DNA from: Pontivivens sp032464575
Lineage (GTDB): Bacteria > Pseudomonadota > Alphaproteobacteria > Rhodobacterales > Rhodobacteraceae
Direction: 5' to 3'
Length of the DNA: 64,000 bases
Assembly: GCA_032464575.1 (NCBI GenBank)
Contig: JAWDKM010000002.1
Location: 1-64,000 of the forward strand
A model generated the notes under the pieces. The model saw only the letters and a list, made by a program, of their open reading frames with translations. It ran no database searches and was not told where the DNA came from. Below are positions 17,633 to 27,448 of the stretch, piece by piece. The translations under genes and the position numbers were made by a program. The first letter of the stretch is position 1; the number at the start of each line of letters is the position of its first letter.

Positions 17633-20587
17633 ATGACCGATCAGAGTTCCAACGACCAGTTCCACTCCTCTTCCTTCCTGCAGGGGGCGAACGCGGAGTA
17701 TGTGGAGCAGCTCCACGCCCGCTATGCCTCCGATCCGGCGAGTGTCGACGAGAGCTGGCAGGCCTTCTTCCGCTCCCTCGACGAGGATCGGGACGCGCAG
17801 CGCAATGCCGACGGGCCGAGCTGGGCGCGCGCCGACTGGCCGCCCATGCCGAATGGCGAGATGGTCGCCGCCCTGACCGGCGAGTGGGACGAGGCGCAGC
17901 CCGCCGACATCGCGAAGAAGGTCACGGCGAAGGCCAAGGAAAAGGGCGTCGAGCTTTCCGAGGCGCAGGTCCGCCAGGCCGTCACCGACTCCATCCGCGC
18001 GCTGATGCTGATCCGCGCCTACCGGATCCGCGGCCACCTCGCCGCCGATCTCGACCCGCTGCGGCTGGCCGAGCCCGAGGAGCATCCGGAGCTCAAGCCC
18101 ACCACCTACGGCTTTACCAAGGAAGACTACGACCGCCCGATCTTCCTCGACCACGTGCTGGGGCTGGAGGTCGCGAACCTCCGCCAGATCCTGGAGATCG
18201 TGAAGCGGACCTACTGCGGCACCTTCGCGCTCCAGTACATGCACATCTCCGATCCCGAGCAGGCCGCCTGGCTGAAGGAGCGGATCGAGGGCTACGGCAA
18301 GGAGATCGCCTTCACCCGCGAGGGCCGCAAGGCGATCCTCAACAAGCTGGTGGAGGCCGAGGGCTTCGAGAAGTTCCTGCACGTGAAGTACACGGGCACC
18401 AAGCGCTTCGGCCTCGACGGCGGCGAGAGTCTGATCCCCGCGATGGAGCAGATCATCAAGCGCGGCGGCGCGCTCGGCGTGAAGGAGATCGTGGTCGGCA
18501 TGCCCCACCGCGGTCGCCTCAGCGTGCTCGCCAACGTCATGGGCAAGCCCTACAAGGCGATCTTCAACGAGTTCCAGGGCGGCAGCTTCAAGCCGGACGA
18601 GGTCGAGGGCTCGGGCGACGTGAAGTACCACCTCGGCGCCTCCTCCGACCGGGAGTTCGACGGGAACGAGGTGCACCTTAGCCTGACCGCCAACCCCTCG
18701 CATCTCGAGGCGGTGAACCCGGTCGTCATCGGCAAGGCCCGCGCGAAGCAGGCCCAGCTCGGCGATCTGGAGCGGACGCAGGTCCTGCCGATCCTGCTGC
18801 ACGGCGACGCGGCCTTCGCCGGTCAGGGCGTGGTGGCGGAGTGCTTCGGCCTCTCCGGACTGAAAGGGCACCGCACCGGTGGCACGATCCATATCGTCGT
18901 GAACAACCAGATCGGCTTCACGACGAGCCCGCACAACTCCCGCTCCTCCCCCTACCCGACCGACATCGCGCTGATGGTGGAGGCGCCGATCTTCCACGTG
19001 AACGGCGACGATCCGGAGGCGGTGGTCCACGCCGCCAAGGTCGCCACCGAGTACCGGCAGAAGTTCCACAAGGATGTCGTCATCGACATGTTCTGCTACC
19101 GCCGCTTCGGCCACAACGAGGGGGATGAACCGATGTTCACCCAGCCCCTCATGTACAAGGCGATCAAGAAGCAGAAGACGACGCTGCAGCTCTACACCGA
19201 GCGGCTGGTGCAGGACGGCCTGATCCCCGAGGGCGAGATCGAGGATGCGAAGGCCGCCTTCCAGGCGCACCTGAACGAGCAGTTCGAGGCGGGCAAGGAG
19301 TTCCGCCCGAACAAGGCCGACTGGCTCGACGGCCGCTGGTCGCATCTGGAGCGGCGCGGGCAGGAATACCAGCGCGGCACCACTGCCGTGCCGATCGACA
19401 AGCTCGAGGAGGTGGGCGCCGCGCTCACTCGCCTGCCGGAGGGCTACACGCCGCACCGCACCGTCTCCCGCCTGCTCGACACCAAGAAGCAGATGATCGA
19501 CACCGGCGAGGGGCTCGACTGGGCCACGGCGGAGGCGCTGGCCTTCGGCACGCTGCTGACCGAGGGCTACCCGGTGCGCCTCGCAGGTCAGGATTCGACC
19601 CGCGGCACCTTCTCCCAGCGCCATTCGGGCATCATCGACCAGGCGACGGAGGAGCGGTATCTGCCCCTCAACCACATCGCGTCCGACCAGGCGCAGTACG
19701 AGGTCGTGGACTCGATGCTCTCCGAGTATGCGGTGCTCGGCTTCGAGTACGGCTATTCCCTTGCGGAGCCCAACGCACTGGTCCTCTGGGAAGCGCAGTT
19801 CGGCGACTTCGCCAACGGCGCGCAGATCATGATCGACCAGTTCATCTCGTCCGGGGAGAGCAAGTGGCTGCGCATGTCCGGCCTCGTCATGCTGCTCCCC
19901 CACGGCTACGAGGGCCAGGGGCCGGAGCACTCCTCGGCGCGGCTGGAGCGGTTCCTGCAGCTCTGCGGCCAGGACAACTGGATCGTGGCGAACTGCACGA
20001 CGCCCGCCAACTACTTCCACATCCTGCGCCGGCAGCTCCACCGCTCGTTCCGCAAGCCGCTGGTGCTGATGACGCCCAAGTCGCTGCTGCGCCACAAGTC
20101 GGCCGTCAGCACGCTGGAGGAGATGGCGGAGGGCTCGTCCTTCCACCGCGTGCTCTGGGACGACGCGCAGCTCGGCCGGTCCGAGTTGACGCTGAAGCCC
20201 GACGACAAGATCAAGCGCGTCGTCATCTGCTCGGGCAAGGTCTACTACGACCTGCTCGCCGCCCGCGACGAGCAGGGCCTCGACGACGTCTACCTGATGC
20301 GGCTGGAGCAGTTCTATCCGTTCCCCGCCCAGTCGATGAGCCAGGAGCTCGGCCGGTTCACCCAGGCCGAGATCGTGTGGTGCCAGGAAGAGCCGAAGAA
20401 CCAGGGCGCCTGGAGCTTCGTCGAACCCAACATCGAATGGGTGCTGAGCCGCGTGAACGCCAAGCACGGCCGCGCCCGCTATGCCGGCCGCCACGCCTCG
20501 GCCTCGCCCGCGACCGGCCTCGCCTCCCAGCACAAGAACGAACAGGAAGCGCTCGTGAACGACGCCCTGACCGGAGAAGGAAACTGA
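17633..20587 (+). CDS. sucA: 2-oxoglutarate dehydrogenase E1 component
   Basis: Thiamine-diphosphate-dependent decarboxylase of the 2-oxoglutarate dehydrogenase complex (984 residues). An N-terminal E2-contact region (ANAEYVEQLHARYASDP) is followed by the ThDP core, with GMPHRGRLSVLANV, HGDAAFAGQGVVAE and NNQIGFTTSP, and the C-terminal transketolase-like domain with GQDSTRGTFSQRH. The ATG at 17633 follows GGAGATCGACAG; upstream in-frame starts overlap DUF805. sucB starts 1 bp after its stop. Confidence 0.98.
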   Translation: MTDQSSNDQFHSSSFLQGANAEYVEQLHARYASDPASVDESWQAFFRSLDEDRDAQRNADGPSWARADWPPMPNGEMVAALTGEWDEAQPADIAKKVTAKAKEKGVELSEAQVRQAVTDSIRALMLIRAYRIRGHLAADLDPLRLAEPEEHPELKPTTYGFTKEDYDRPIFLDHVLGLEVANLRQILEIVKRTYCGTFALQYMHISDPEQAAWLKERIEGYGKEIAFTREGRKAILNKLVEAEGFEKFLHVKYTGTKRFGLDGGESLIPAMEQIIKRGGALGVKEIVVGMPHRGRLSVLANVMGKPYKAIFNEFQGGSFKPDEVEGSGDVKYHLGASSDREFDGNEVHLSLTANPSHLEAVNPVVIGKARAKQAQLGDLERTQVLPILLHGDAAFAGQGVVAECFGLSGLKGHRTGGTIHIVVNNQIGFTTSPHNSRSSPYPTDIALMVEAPIFHVNGDDPEAVVHAAKVATEYRQKFHKDVVIDMFCYRRFGHNEGDEPMFTQPLMYKAIKKQKTTLQLYTERLVQDGLIPEGEIEDAKAAFQAHLNEQFEAGKEFRPNKADWLDGRWSHLERRGQEYQRGTTAVPIDKLEEVGAALTRLPEGYTPHRTVSRLLDTKKQMIDTGEGLDWATAEALAFGTLLTEGYPVRLAGQDSTRGTFSQRHSGIIDQATEERYLPLNHIASDQAQYEVVDSMLSEYAVLGFEYGYSLAEPNALVLWEAQFGDFANGAQIMIDQFISSGESKWLRMSGLVMLLPHGYEGQGPEHSSARLERFLQLCGQDNWIVANCTTPANYFHILRRQLHRSFRKPLVLMTPKSLLRHKSAVSTLEEMAEGSSFHRVLWDDAQLGRSELTLKPDDKIKRVVICSGKVYYDLLAARDEQGLDDVYLMRLEQFYPFPAQSMSQELGRFTQAEIVWCQEEPKNQGAWSFVEPNIEWVLSRVNAKHGRARYAGRHASASPATGLASQHKNEQEALVNDALTGEGN

Positions 20588-20588
20588 C

Positions 20589-22127
20589 ATGAGCACCGAA
20601 GTCCGCGTCCCCGCCCTGGGTGAAAGCGTCACCGAGGCCACCGTCGCCACCTGGTTCAAGAAGCCCGGGGAGGCGGTCGAGACCGACGAGATGATCGCCG
20701 AGCTCGAGACCGACAAGGTCACGGTCGAGGTGCCCGCCCCGGCCGCCGGCACCCTGTCCGAGATCGTGGTGCAGGAGGGTGAGACGGTCGGCCCAGACGC
20801 CCTGCTCGCGACCATCGCCGAAGGCGCCTCCGCCGGGGCCGAGGATGTGAAGCCGCGCAGCGAGAAGGCCTCCGAAGGCGTCGCGCGCAGTGCCGCCAAG
20901 GCGGAGGCCGACGCCGATGCCGCCCGCTCCGGCGGGGAGAAGGTCGACGTGATGGTCCCCGCCCTCGGCGAGTCCGTTACGGAAGCGACCGTCGCGAGCT
21001 GGTTCAAGAAGGTCGGCGACGTGGTCGAGGCCGACGAGATGATCGCCGAGCTGGAGACCGACAAGGTCTCCGTCGAGGTGCCGGCCCCCGTGGGCGGCGT
21101 CATCGCGGAACTGATCGCCGAGGAAGGCGCCACGGTCGGCGCCGACGCGAAGCTCGCCATCATCACCGCAGGGGCAACCTCCGCCCCCACCGCGAAACCG
21201 GCGGCCGAGGCTCCGGCGGCGGCGCCTGCCTCCGGCGGCAAGGATGTGGAAGACGCGCCGTCGGCCAAGAAGCTGATGGCCGAGCGTGGCCTCACCCCAG
21301 ACCAGGTGAACGGCACCGGCCGCGACGGCCGCATCATGAAGGAGGACGTGCTGCGCGCGCCCTCCGCACCGGCCGAGGCACCGGCCCCCGCCCAGGCGCC
21401 CCGCGCACCGGTCCCTGCGGACGACGCGGCACGCGAGGAGCGGGTGAAGATGACCCGCCTGCGCCAGACCATCGCGCGGCGCCTCAAGGACGCGCAGAAC
21501 ACCGCGGCGATGCTGACCACCTACAACGAGGTGGACATGTCCGCGGTCATGGACCTGCGCAAGACATACAAGGACGAGTTCGAGAAGAAGCACGGCGTCC
21601 GCCTCGGCTTCATGTCCTTCTTCACCAAGGCGTGCTGCCACGCCCTCGTCGAAGTGCCCGAAGTGAATGCGGAGATCGACGGCACCGACATCGTCTACAA
21701 GAAGTTCGTGCATATGGGCATCGCCACCGGTACGCCCACGGGCCTCGTCGTGCCGGTCGTGCGCGACGCGGACAGCCTCAGCTTCGCGGGTATCGAGAAG
21801 AAGATCGGCGAGCTCGGCAAGCGCGCGCGCGACGGCAAGCTCTCCATGGCCGACATGCAGGGCGGCACCTTCACGATCTCGAACGGCGGCGTCTACGGCT
21901 CGCTGATGTCCTCGCCCATCCTCAACCCGCCGCAATCGGGCATCCTGGGCATGCACAAGATCGAGGAACGGCCTGTCGTGGTCGGCGGCCAGATCGTGAT
22001 CCGCCCGATGATGTATCTCGCGCTCAGCTACGATCACCGCATCGTGGACGGCAAGGGGGCCGTGACCTTCCTCGTGCGCGTCAAGGAAGCGCTGGAGGAT
22101 CCGCAGCGCCTGCTGATGGACCTCTGA
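20589..22127 (+). CDS. sucB: 2-oxoglutarate dehydrogenase E2 component with two lipoyl domains
   Basis: Dihydrolipoamide succinyltransferase, 512 residues. There are two lipoyl domains in tandem, each with an ELETDK lipoylation lysine (near residues 43 and 160), joined by an Ala-rich linker. The peripheral-subunit-binding domain (SAKKLMAERGLTPDQVNGTG) and a catalytic core with SYDHRIVDGKGAVTFL (His and Asp) follow. The two lipoyl domains are nearly identical through the lipoyl loop, pointing to a recent or conserved internal duplication; E. coli SucB has one. The complex's E3 (lpd) lies 1.5 kb downstream. Confidence 0.97.
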   Translation: MSTEVRVPALGESVTEATVATWFKKPGEAVETDEMIAELETDKVTVEVPAPAAGTLSEIVVQEGETVGPDALLATIAEGASAGAEDVKPRSEKASEGVARSAAKAEADADAARSGGEKVDVMVPALGESVTEATVASWFKKVGDVVEADEMIAELETDKVSVEVPAPVGGVIAELIAEEGATVGADAKLAIITAGATSAPTAKPAAEAPAAAPASGGKDVEDAPSAKKLMAERGLTPDQVNGTGRDGRIMKEDVLRAPSAPAEAPAPAQAPRAPVPADDAAREERVKMTRLRQTIARRLKDAQNTAAMLTTYNEVDMSAVMDLRKTYKDEFEKKHGVRLGFMSFFTKACCHALVEVPEVNAEIDGTDIVYKKFVHMGIATGTPTGLVVPVVRDADSLSFAGIEKKIGELGKRARDGKLSMADMQGGTFTISNGGVYGSLMSSPILNPPQSGILGMHKIEERPVVVGGQIVIRPMMYLALSYDHRIVDGKGAVTFLVRVKEALEDPQRLLMDL

Positions 22128-22168
22128 GCCCGCGATGGTCTCTCACCCGCGCATCTGGCCAGCAAAAA

Positions 22169-22196
22169 GGCGCTGCCCTGTGGGGAGGGCAGCGCC
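22169..22196 (-). terminator. Rho-independent terminator reading leftward
   Basis: A perfect 11-bp stem, GGCGCTGCCCT (22169-22179) with AGGGCAGCGCC (22186-22196). On the minus strand it is followed by TTTTT, so it terminates the small minus-strand gene at 22272-22448; on the plus strand it could also end the sucB transcript. Confidence 0.85.
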
Positions 22197-22271
22197 AGTG
22201 CCGAAGGCAGGGGGGATGCGCACGCCCGGTGGGGCGGGTCGGGCGCTGCCCGGAGGGACCGGGCTGATCGG

Positions 22272-22448
22272 TCAATGGCAGTGGTAGGTGCCACGTCGAT
22301 GGTCGTTGTGGCAGCCTTGACTGTTGAGGCCACCGCCATGCCGGACCTCCGCTTCGGATACGGCAATTGGAGTATCGAATGAATACGCATGGCAGGCGGC
22401 TCCGACACACATCGAAGCGAGCGCGGAAATGACCAGAACTAGCCTCAT
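22272..22448 (-). CDS. Small secreted YHYH-like His/Cys protein
   Basis: A 58-codon gene: a signal peptide (MRLVLVISALASMCVGAACH), a short linker, and the C-terminal motif GGLNSQGCHNDHRRGTYHCH, directly before the stop. The Gly-x2-Cys-His-Asn-Asp-x-(4-5)-Tyr-His-Cys-His pattern is the one seen in short exported proteins usually annotated as YHYH-type domains, likely metal-binding. AAAGGGAGAG lies 4 bases before the ATG and a terminator follows the gene, so it is a complete, independently transcribed unit on the strand opposite to the suc genes. Function unknown. Confidence 0.85.
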   Translation of the reverse strand: MRLVLVISALASMCVGAACHAYSFDTPIAVSEAEVRHGGGLNSQGCHNDHRRGTYHCH

Positions 22449-22466
22449 GAAACTCTCCCTTTCGAA

Positions 22467-22491
22467 ACTTTTATTATTAGTTAATAAAAGT
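22467..22491. promoter_or_regulatory. Perfect 10-bp inverted repeat in the leader of the YHYH gene
   Basis: ACTTTTATTA (22467-22476) and TAATAAAAGT (22482-22491) flank a 5-base centre, 19 bp upstream of the start codon, inside an AT-rich tract (22455-22550) that stands out from the GC-rich surroundings. It could be an operator or a leader hairpin. Confidence 0.6.
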
Positions 22492-22562
22492 TAATTTACA
22501 GAGAACTTCTGTGATGTCGCTTTCTAATTATCTAAAAATGACCTCAACTTTAAGCTGAGAAC

Positions 22563-22952
22563 ATGAGCCCCGAACTCACCGTCCTCGCCCTTGCCGGCCT
22601 TCTGCATATCGCGCACCTCGCGCTGTTCTCCATCACTGCCAACGCGCAGGTCGGGATGAAGCAGACAATGGGTCCGCGCGACGGCGGGCTCGGCCTCACC
22701 GGCATCGCCGGACGCGCGCAGCGGGCGGAGCAGAACCATATCGACGGGCTCACCCTCTTCGCCGTCGCCGTGGTCGTCGTGACGCTGGGCGAGGCCACCT
22801 CGCCACTCACCACGACCTGCGCCTGGGTGTATCTCGCGTCCCGCATTGCCTACATCCCGGTCTACGCATTCGGCGTTCCCCTGATCCGCAGCGTCGTCTG
22901 GGGCGCGGGGTATCTCGCCACGATGCTGATGCTGGTCGCGGCCCTGCTGTGA
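22563..22952 (+). CDS. MAPEG-family membrane protein
   Basis: 129-residue membrane protein of the MAPEG superfamily. Four hydrophobic helices are visible, with the family motif GRAQRAEQNHIDGLTLFA in the first loop and ASRIAYIPVYAFG before the last helix. Eukaryotic relatives handle eicosanoids and glutathione; the bacterial role is not established. Its stop overlaps the start of the L,D-transpeptidase gene by 4 bp. Confidence 0.85.
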   Translation: MSPELTVLALAGLLHIAHLALFSITANAQVGMKQTMGPRDGGLGLTGIAGRAQRAEQNHIDGLTLFAVAVVVVTLGEATSPLTTTCAWVYLASRIAYIPVYAFGVPLIRSVVWGAGYLATMLMLVAALL

Positions 22953-23497
22953 TCCGCCGGATCGTCATAAGTGCGGCTCTGCTTGCCGCCCTGACCGCCG
23001 GCGGACTGCTCTACGGCCAGGTCGCCGCGCGCACCGCCTCCGGCACTCCACCGCCGATGGCACCCGTCGCCGATCAGGCCGATCTCGTGCGGGTCGACAA
23101 GTCGGACAGGCGCCTGGAGCTTCTGCGCGACGGCGCCGTCATCGCGGCCTACGACATCTCCCTCGGTGCAGCGCCGGATGGCCACAAGCGGCAGGAGGGG
23201 GACGAGCGCACGCCGGAGGGCCGTTATGTCATCGACTGGCGCAATCCGAACTCGATCGCGCATCTCAGCCTGCATATCTCCTACCCGAATGCCGACGACG
23301 TGGCGCAGGCGGCCGCGGCCGGTGTCTCGCCGGGCGGGAACATCATGATCCACGGGCTGCCCAACGGCTTCGGCCTCCTCGGTCGCTTTCACCTGCTGGT
23401 CGACTGGACGGATGGCTGCATCGCCGTGACGGATGCGGAGATGCGGGAGATCTGGTCCCGCGTGCCCAACGGCACACCCATCGAGCTGCGCGGATGA
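22949..23497 (+). CDS. L,D-transpeptidase (YkuD domain)
   Basis: 182-residue exported protein with an N-terminal hydrophobic signal or anchor (VISAALLAALTAGGLLYG). The YkuD domain has the catalytic set IMIHGLPNG and DGCIAVTD (His, Cys). Such enzymes cross-link peptidoglycan or attach proteins to it in the periplasm. Start is a GTG overlapping the MAPEG stop. It lies 117 bp upstream of lpd. Confidence 0.88.
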   Translation: MIRRIVISAALLAALTAGGLLYGQVAARTASGTPPPMAPVADQADLVRVDKSDRRLELLRDGAVIAAYDISLGAAPDGHKRQEGDERTPEGRYVIDWRNPNSIAHLSLHISYPNADDVAQAAAAGVSPGGNIMIHGLPNGFGLLGRFHLLVDWTDGCIAVTDAEMREIWSRVPNGTPIELRG

Positions 23498-23614
23498 CGC
23501 CCCGCACCCGTTTACCTTTTGCGACCCGGCGCCACCTTGTGAGGCGCCCGCTGCCCGCATGTCATACGCAAATCACACGCCGTGAAGCGGCGTTAACGTA
23601 TCAAGGAGAGACCC

Positions 23615-25000
<1,386 letters not shown>

Positions 25001-25145
25001 GCCCTATGGGACGACACGACGCCGGGCCGACGCGGCCCGGTGCATCGCCCGATCAGACCAGCGCACGTCTGGCCTGCCAGTAAACTGACTCGCTGCTTCC
25101 GGAACGAGACCGTGGCGCCATCCAGCGCCGACGCGAACTACGCCC

Positions 25146-25835
25146 TCACCGCCCGCCGGGCAGGATGTCGAGCCCCGAACTCCATACCAAGTAGTAGAAC
25201 GGCAGCATCGGTAGTGCGGCCGCCAGCACGAAGGGTACCAGGCGAAACGACTTCGAGAGCCCGGCGAGCAGCGCGATCCCCCCGGCGCCTCCGAGCAGCA
25301 CGTTGCCCGGCGCCACCGCCACCAGCGACACGGCGAGATAGCGCCAGCGGATGAGCCGCCGGACCCAGAGGCGGGAGCCTAGGAGCCCCGCCAGCCGCTG
25401 CCGGTCGGTCATCGGGGTCTCCGGGTCAAGGAACGGGATCCGGTCCTCCATCCGCAACCGCCGCAGGAGCGGCGCGATCCGCGCGGGCGGCACGCTCCGC
25501 CCCACGGTGAAGGCGAGCAGCATGCCGACCACGCTCGCCCCCCAGACCCAGAACGCCACCTTCGCCCCGAACAGCACCATGATCGCGACGCCCAGCGTCA
25601 CGCCCGGAACGAACGGGATCGCGACCATCAGCGCGTAGATCACGATCAGGAACGGGAAGTATTCGCGCAGCACGTTGATGCTGCGGACGAAGGCGCGGAA
25701 GGCCGGCAGACCGAAATACTCGGCCACGCCCATCAGCACGGTGAAGGCGGCGAAACCATAAATGAGCACCCGCGAGGTGCTGCGCCGCGGGCTCAGGGGC
25801 AGCCCGCGCTGGCTCTCATCAGGCTCGATCGTCAT
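25146..25835 (-). CDS. VTT-domain membrane protein (TVP38/TMEM64-like)
   Basis: 229-residue inner-membrane protein. The core IPFVPGVTLGVAIMVLFGAK followed by GASVVGMLLAFTVGR is the pattern of the VTT/DedA superfamily (Pro-Gly re-entrant loop, then a Gly-rich helix). Transport or lipid-scrambling roles are proposed for the superfamily; this member is not assignable. The ATG at 25835 makes it overlap the end of trpA by 17 bp, suggesting co-translation. Confidence 0.75.
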   Translation of the reverse strand: MTIEPDESQRGLPLSPRRSTSRVLIYGFAAFTVLMGVAEYFGLPAFRAFVRSINVLREYFPFLIVIYALMVAIPFVPGVTLGVAIMVLFGAKVAFWVWGASVVGMLLAFTVGRSVPPARIAPLLRRLRMEDRIPFLDPETPMTDRQRLAGLLGSRLWVRRLIRWRYLAVSLVAVAPGNVLLGGAGGIALLAGLSKSFRLVPFVLAAALPMLPFYYLVWSSGLDILPGGR

Positions 25836-26616
25836 GGGCGCCGCGCGCCAACTCGGCCACGAAGGACAGAACGTCGGCCGCACTCTCGCCCCGGCCTAGG
25901 CGGTCGACGATGGCGGAGCCCACGACCACGCCGTCGGCCACTTTCGCCATCTCGGCCGCGGCCTCCGGCGTCTTGATCCCGAAGCCGACGCAGACCGGCA
26001 GGTCGGTCGCCGCCTTGATCCGCGCGATTTCCGGCCCGACCTTGGCGGCGTTGGCCTCCGCCGAGCCGGTGATGCCTGTGATCGAGACGTAGTAGACGAA
26101 ACCGGAGGTGTTCTGCAACACCGCCGGCAGCCGCCGATCGTCCGTGGTCGGCGTGGCGAGGCGGATAAAGTTGAGCCCCGCCTCCTGCGCGGGCAGGCAC
26201 AGCTCCGCATCCTCCTCCGGCGGCAGGTCGACCACGATCAGCCCGTCGATACCAGCCGCCGCGGCTTCCTTCAGGAAGACGTCCACGCCCTTGGAGAAGA
26301 TCGGGTTGTAGTAGCCCATCAGCACGATCGGCGTGGTGTCATCGCGAGCGCGGAAGTCACGCACCATGGCGAGTGTCCGGTCGAGCGTCATACCCGCCTC
26401 CAGCGCCCGCTGACCGGCGAGCTGGATCGCGGGGCCGTCGGCCATGGGATCGGTGAAGGGCATCCCGATCTCGATCACGTCGACCCCTGCCCCGGGCAGC
26501 CCCGCCAGCACCTCGGCACTCGCCGCGGGTGAGGGATCACCCGCCATCACGAAGGCGACGAAGGCCGTGCGGTTCTGTTTCGCGAGCTGGGCGAACTTGG
26601 CGTCGATGCGGGTCAT
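25819..26616 (-). CDS. trpA: Tryptophan synthase alpha subunit
   Basis: Cleaves indole-3-glycerol phosphate to indole and glyceraldehyde 3-phosphate. 265 residues, TIM barrel. Catalytic Glu in VIEIGMPFTDPMADGP and Asp in the GLIVVDLPPEE strand region; phosphate loop VGFGIKTPE. It is separated from trpB by a small secreted-protein gene and a YodC-type gene, so trpBA is not a simple pair here, although all are on the same strand. Confidence 0.96.
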   Translation of the reverse strand: MTRIDAKFAQLAKQNRTAFVAFVMAGDPSPAASAEVLAGLPGAGVDVIEIGMPFTDPMADGPAIQLAGQRALEAGMTLDRTLAMVRDFRARDDTTPIVLMGYYNPIFSKGVDVFLKEAAAAGIDGLIVVDLPPEEDAELCLPAQEAGLNFIRLATPTTDDRRLPAVLQNTSGFVYYVSITGITGSAEANAAKVGPEIARIKAATDLPVCVGFGIKTPEAAAEMAKVADGVVVGSAIVDRLGRGESAADVLSFVAELARGAHDDRA

Positions 26617-26658
26617 GGGGCCTCTGGCGGAAGTCGTATCGTGACCCTGATAAAGAAG

Positions 26659-26685
26659 CCCGATCCGCTTGACCAGCGGACCGGG
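26659..26685 (-). terminator. Terminator of the small secreted-protein gene
   Basis: CCCGATCCGCT (26659-26669) pairs with AGCGGACCGGG (26675-26685), apart from one G-T/A-C mismatch, over a 5-base loop. On the minus strand it is followed by CTTCTTTAT, a modest T-rich tail. It lies 31 bp beyond the stop codon. Confidence 0.7.
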
Positions 26686-26715
26686 CGTATTCAGCTTCGA
26701 AAGGAGCGTAGTGCC

Positions 26716-26877
26716 TCAGTCGTCCGACGGGACACCGGGCCGATCGGAATCGTCAGTATCGTTGGGATCGCAATCGTCATTGGTGGGGATGCAGCCGCTC
26801 TGCGTCGGCACCTGTGCGAGGACGGCCTGCGGCGCACCAAGCGCGAGAATGGCAAAGATAAAAGCAAGTACTTTCAT
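26716..26877 (-). CDS. Small secreted Asp-rich protein
   Basis: A 53-codon gene. A clear signal peptide (MKVLAFIFAILALGAPQAVL, cleavage after VLA) is followed by QVPTQSGCIPTNDDCD and an acidic tail PNDTDDSDRPGVPSDD. Two Cys residues could form one disulfide; the Asp-rich tail could bind Ca2+. CGGAG lies 9 bases before the ATG and a terminator follows. No family recognised. It lies between the YodC gene and trpA. Confidence 0.78.
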   Translation of the reverse strand: MKVLAFIFAILALGAPQAVLAQVPTQSGCIPTNDDCDPNDTDDSDRPGVPSDD

Positions 26878-26975
26878 GAGACTAACTCCGAACAAGATCT
26901 GGATTCATGAAACACCCGAGCGGCTGCGCAGTTCCCGGAGCTGCGACGGGCCGCCGCACGAAAAGCAGCAAAGGA

Positions 26976-27001
26976 AAGGGCGCACCTCGCGGTCCGCCCT
27001 T
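26976..27001 (-). terminator. Terminator after the YodC-type gene
   Basis: AAGGGCG (26976-26982) and CGCCCTT (26995-27001) form a perfect 7-bp stem; on the minus strand TTTCCTTTGC follows. A second GC palindrome (CCCGCGG/CCGCGGG) lies just inside, at 27026-27041. Confidence 0.6.
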
Positions 27002-27052
27002 CTTCTCTGTCCGAATACGAGAATCCCGCGGCGCGCCGCGGGGCGCCTCAGC

Positions 27053-27409
27053 TCAATCCTTGCGGAAGAACTTGTTCTCGCGCGGCTTGCCGTCCCAGCC
27101 GGTCTTGCCACGGGGGCGCTCGTCGCGGTCGCCGCCGCGATCGTCCCGGCCCTTCCAGCCGCCACGGTCGCCACCCTTGTTGAAACCGCCCCTGTCGCCG
27201 CCCTTGTTGAAGCCGCCGGGCTTGCCGCCGCGATTGTTCTCCTCGCGGTGTTCCCACTTCTTGAGCAGCCGGGCGTCGAACTGGTCGCGCCCGATCACGC
27301 CCTCGTTGCACCACACGGTGGAGACCGTGTCGCCCTCGACGCCCTCGACCGCCATGCGCATCGAGCCCGCGGTGAGCACGACGATGTCGCCGATCTGATA
27401 GTCAGCCAT
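27053..27409 (-). CDS. YodC-type DUF2158 protein with a Gly/Arg-rich tail
   Basis: 118 residues. Residues 1-55 are a compact SH3-like DUF2158/YodC domain (IGDIVVLTAGSMRMAVEGV, then TVWCNEG). The remaining half is a low-complexity tail with a repeated unit, GGFNKGGDRGG twice in tandem, then GGWKGRDDRGGDRDERPRGK. Such RGG-like tails usually bind RNA or drive assembly. The ATG at 27409 is preceded by AGGA; a GTG two codons upstream is possible. It lies 37 bp downstream of trpB. Confidence 0.8.
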   Translation of the reverse strand: MADYQIGDIVVLTAGSMRMAVEGVEGDTVSTVWCNEGVIGRDQFDARLLKKWEHREENNRGGKPGGFNKGGDRGGFNKGGDRGGWKGRDDRGGDRDERPRGKTGWDGKPRENKFFRKD

Positions 27410-27448
27410 TTTCACAAATCCTAATGCGGGGCCTGTAACCCCTTTGGT

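Noticed and set aside
17492..21520. 1342-codon minus-strand open frame opposite sucA and sucB
   Set aside because: Antisense shadow of two certain genes, caused by strong GC bias at third positions.
23577..23593. ACGCCG/CGGCGT hairpin upstream of lpd
   Set aside because: Only 6 bp; no loop or ligand-binding motif of a known riboswitch.
25022..25040. CCGGGCCG-acg-CGGCCCGG hairpin after lpd
   Set aside because: A perfect short stem in the right place but with no T-tract; too common in GC-rich DNA to call a terminator with confidence.
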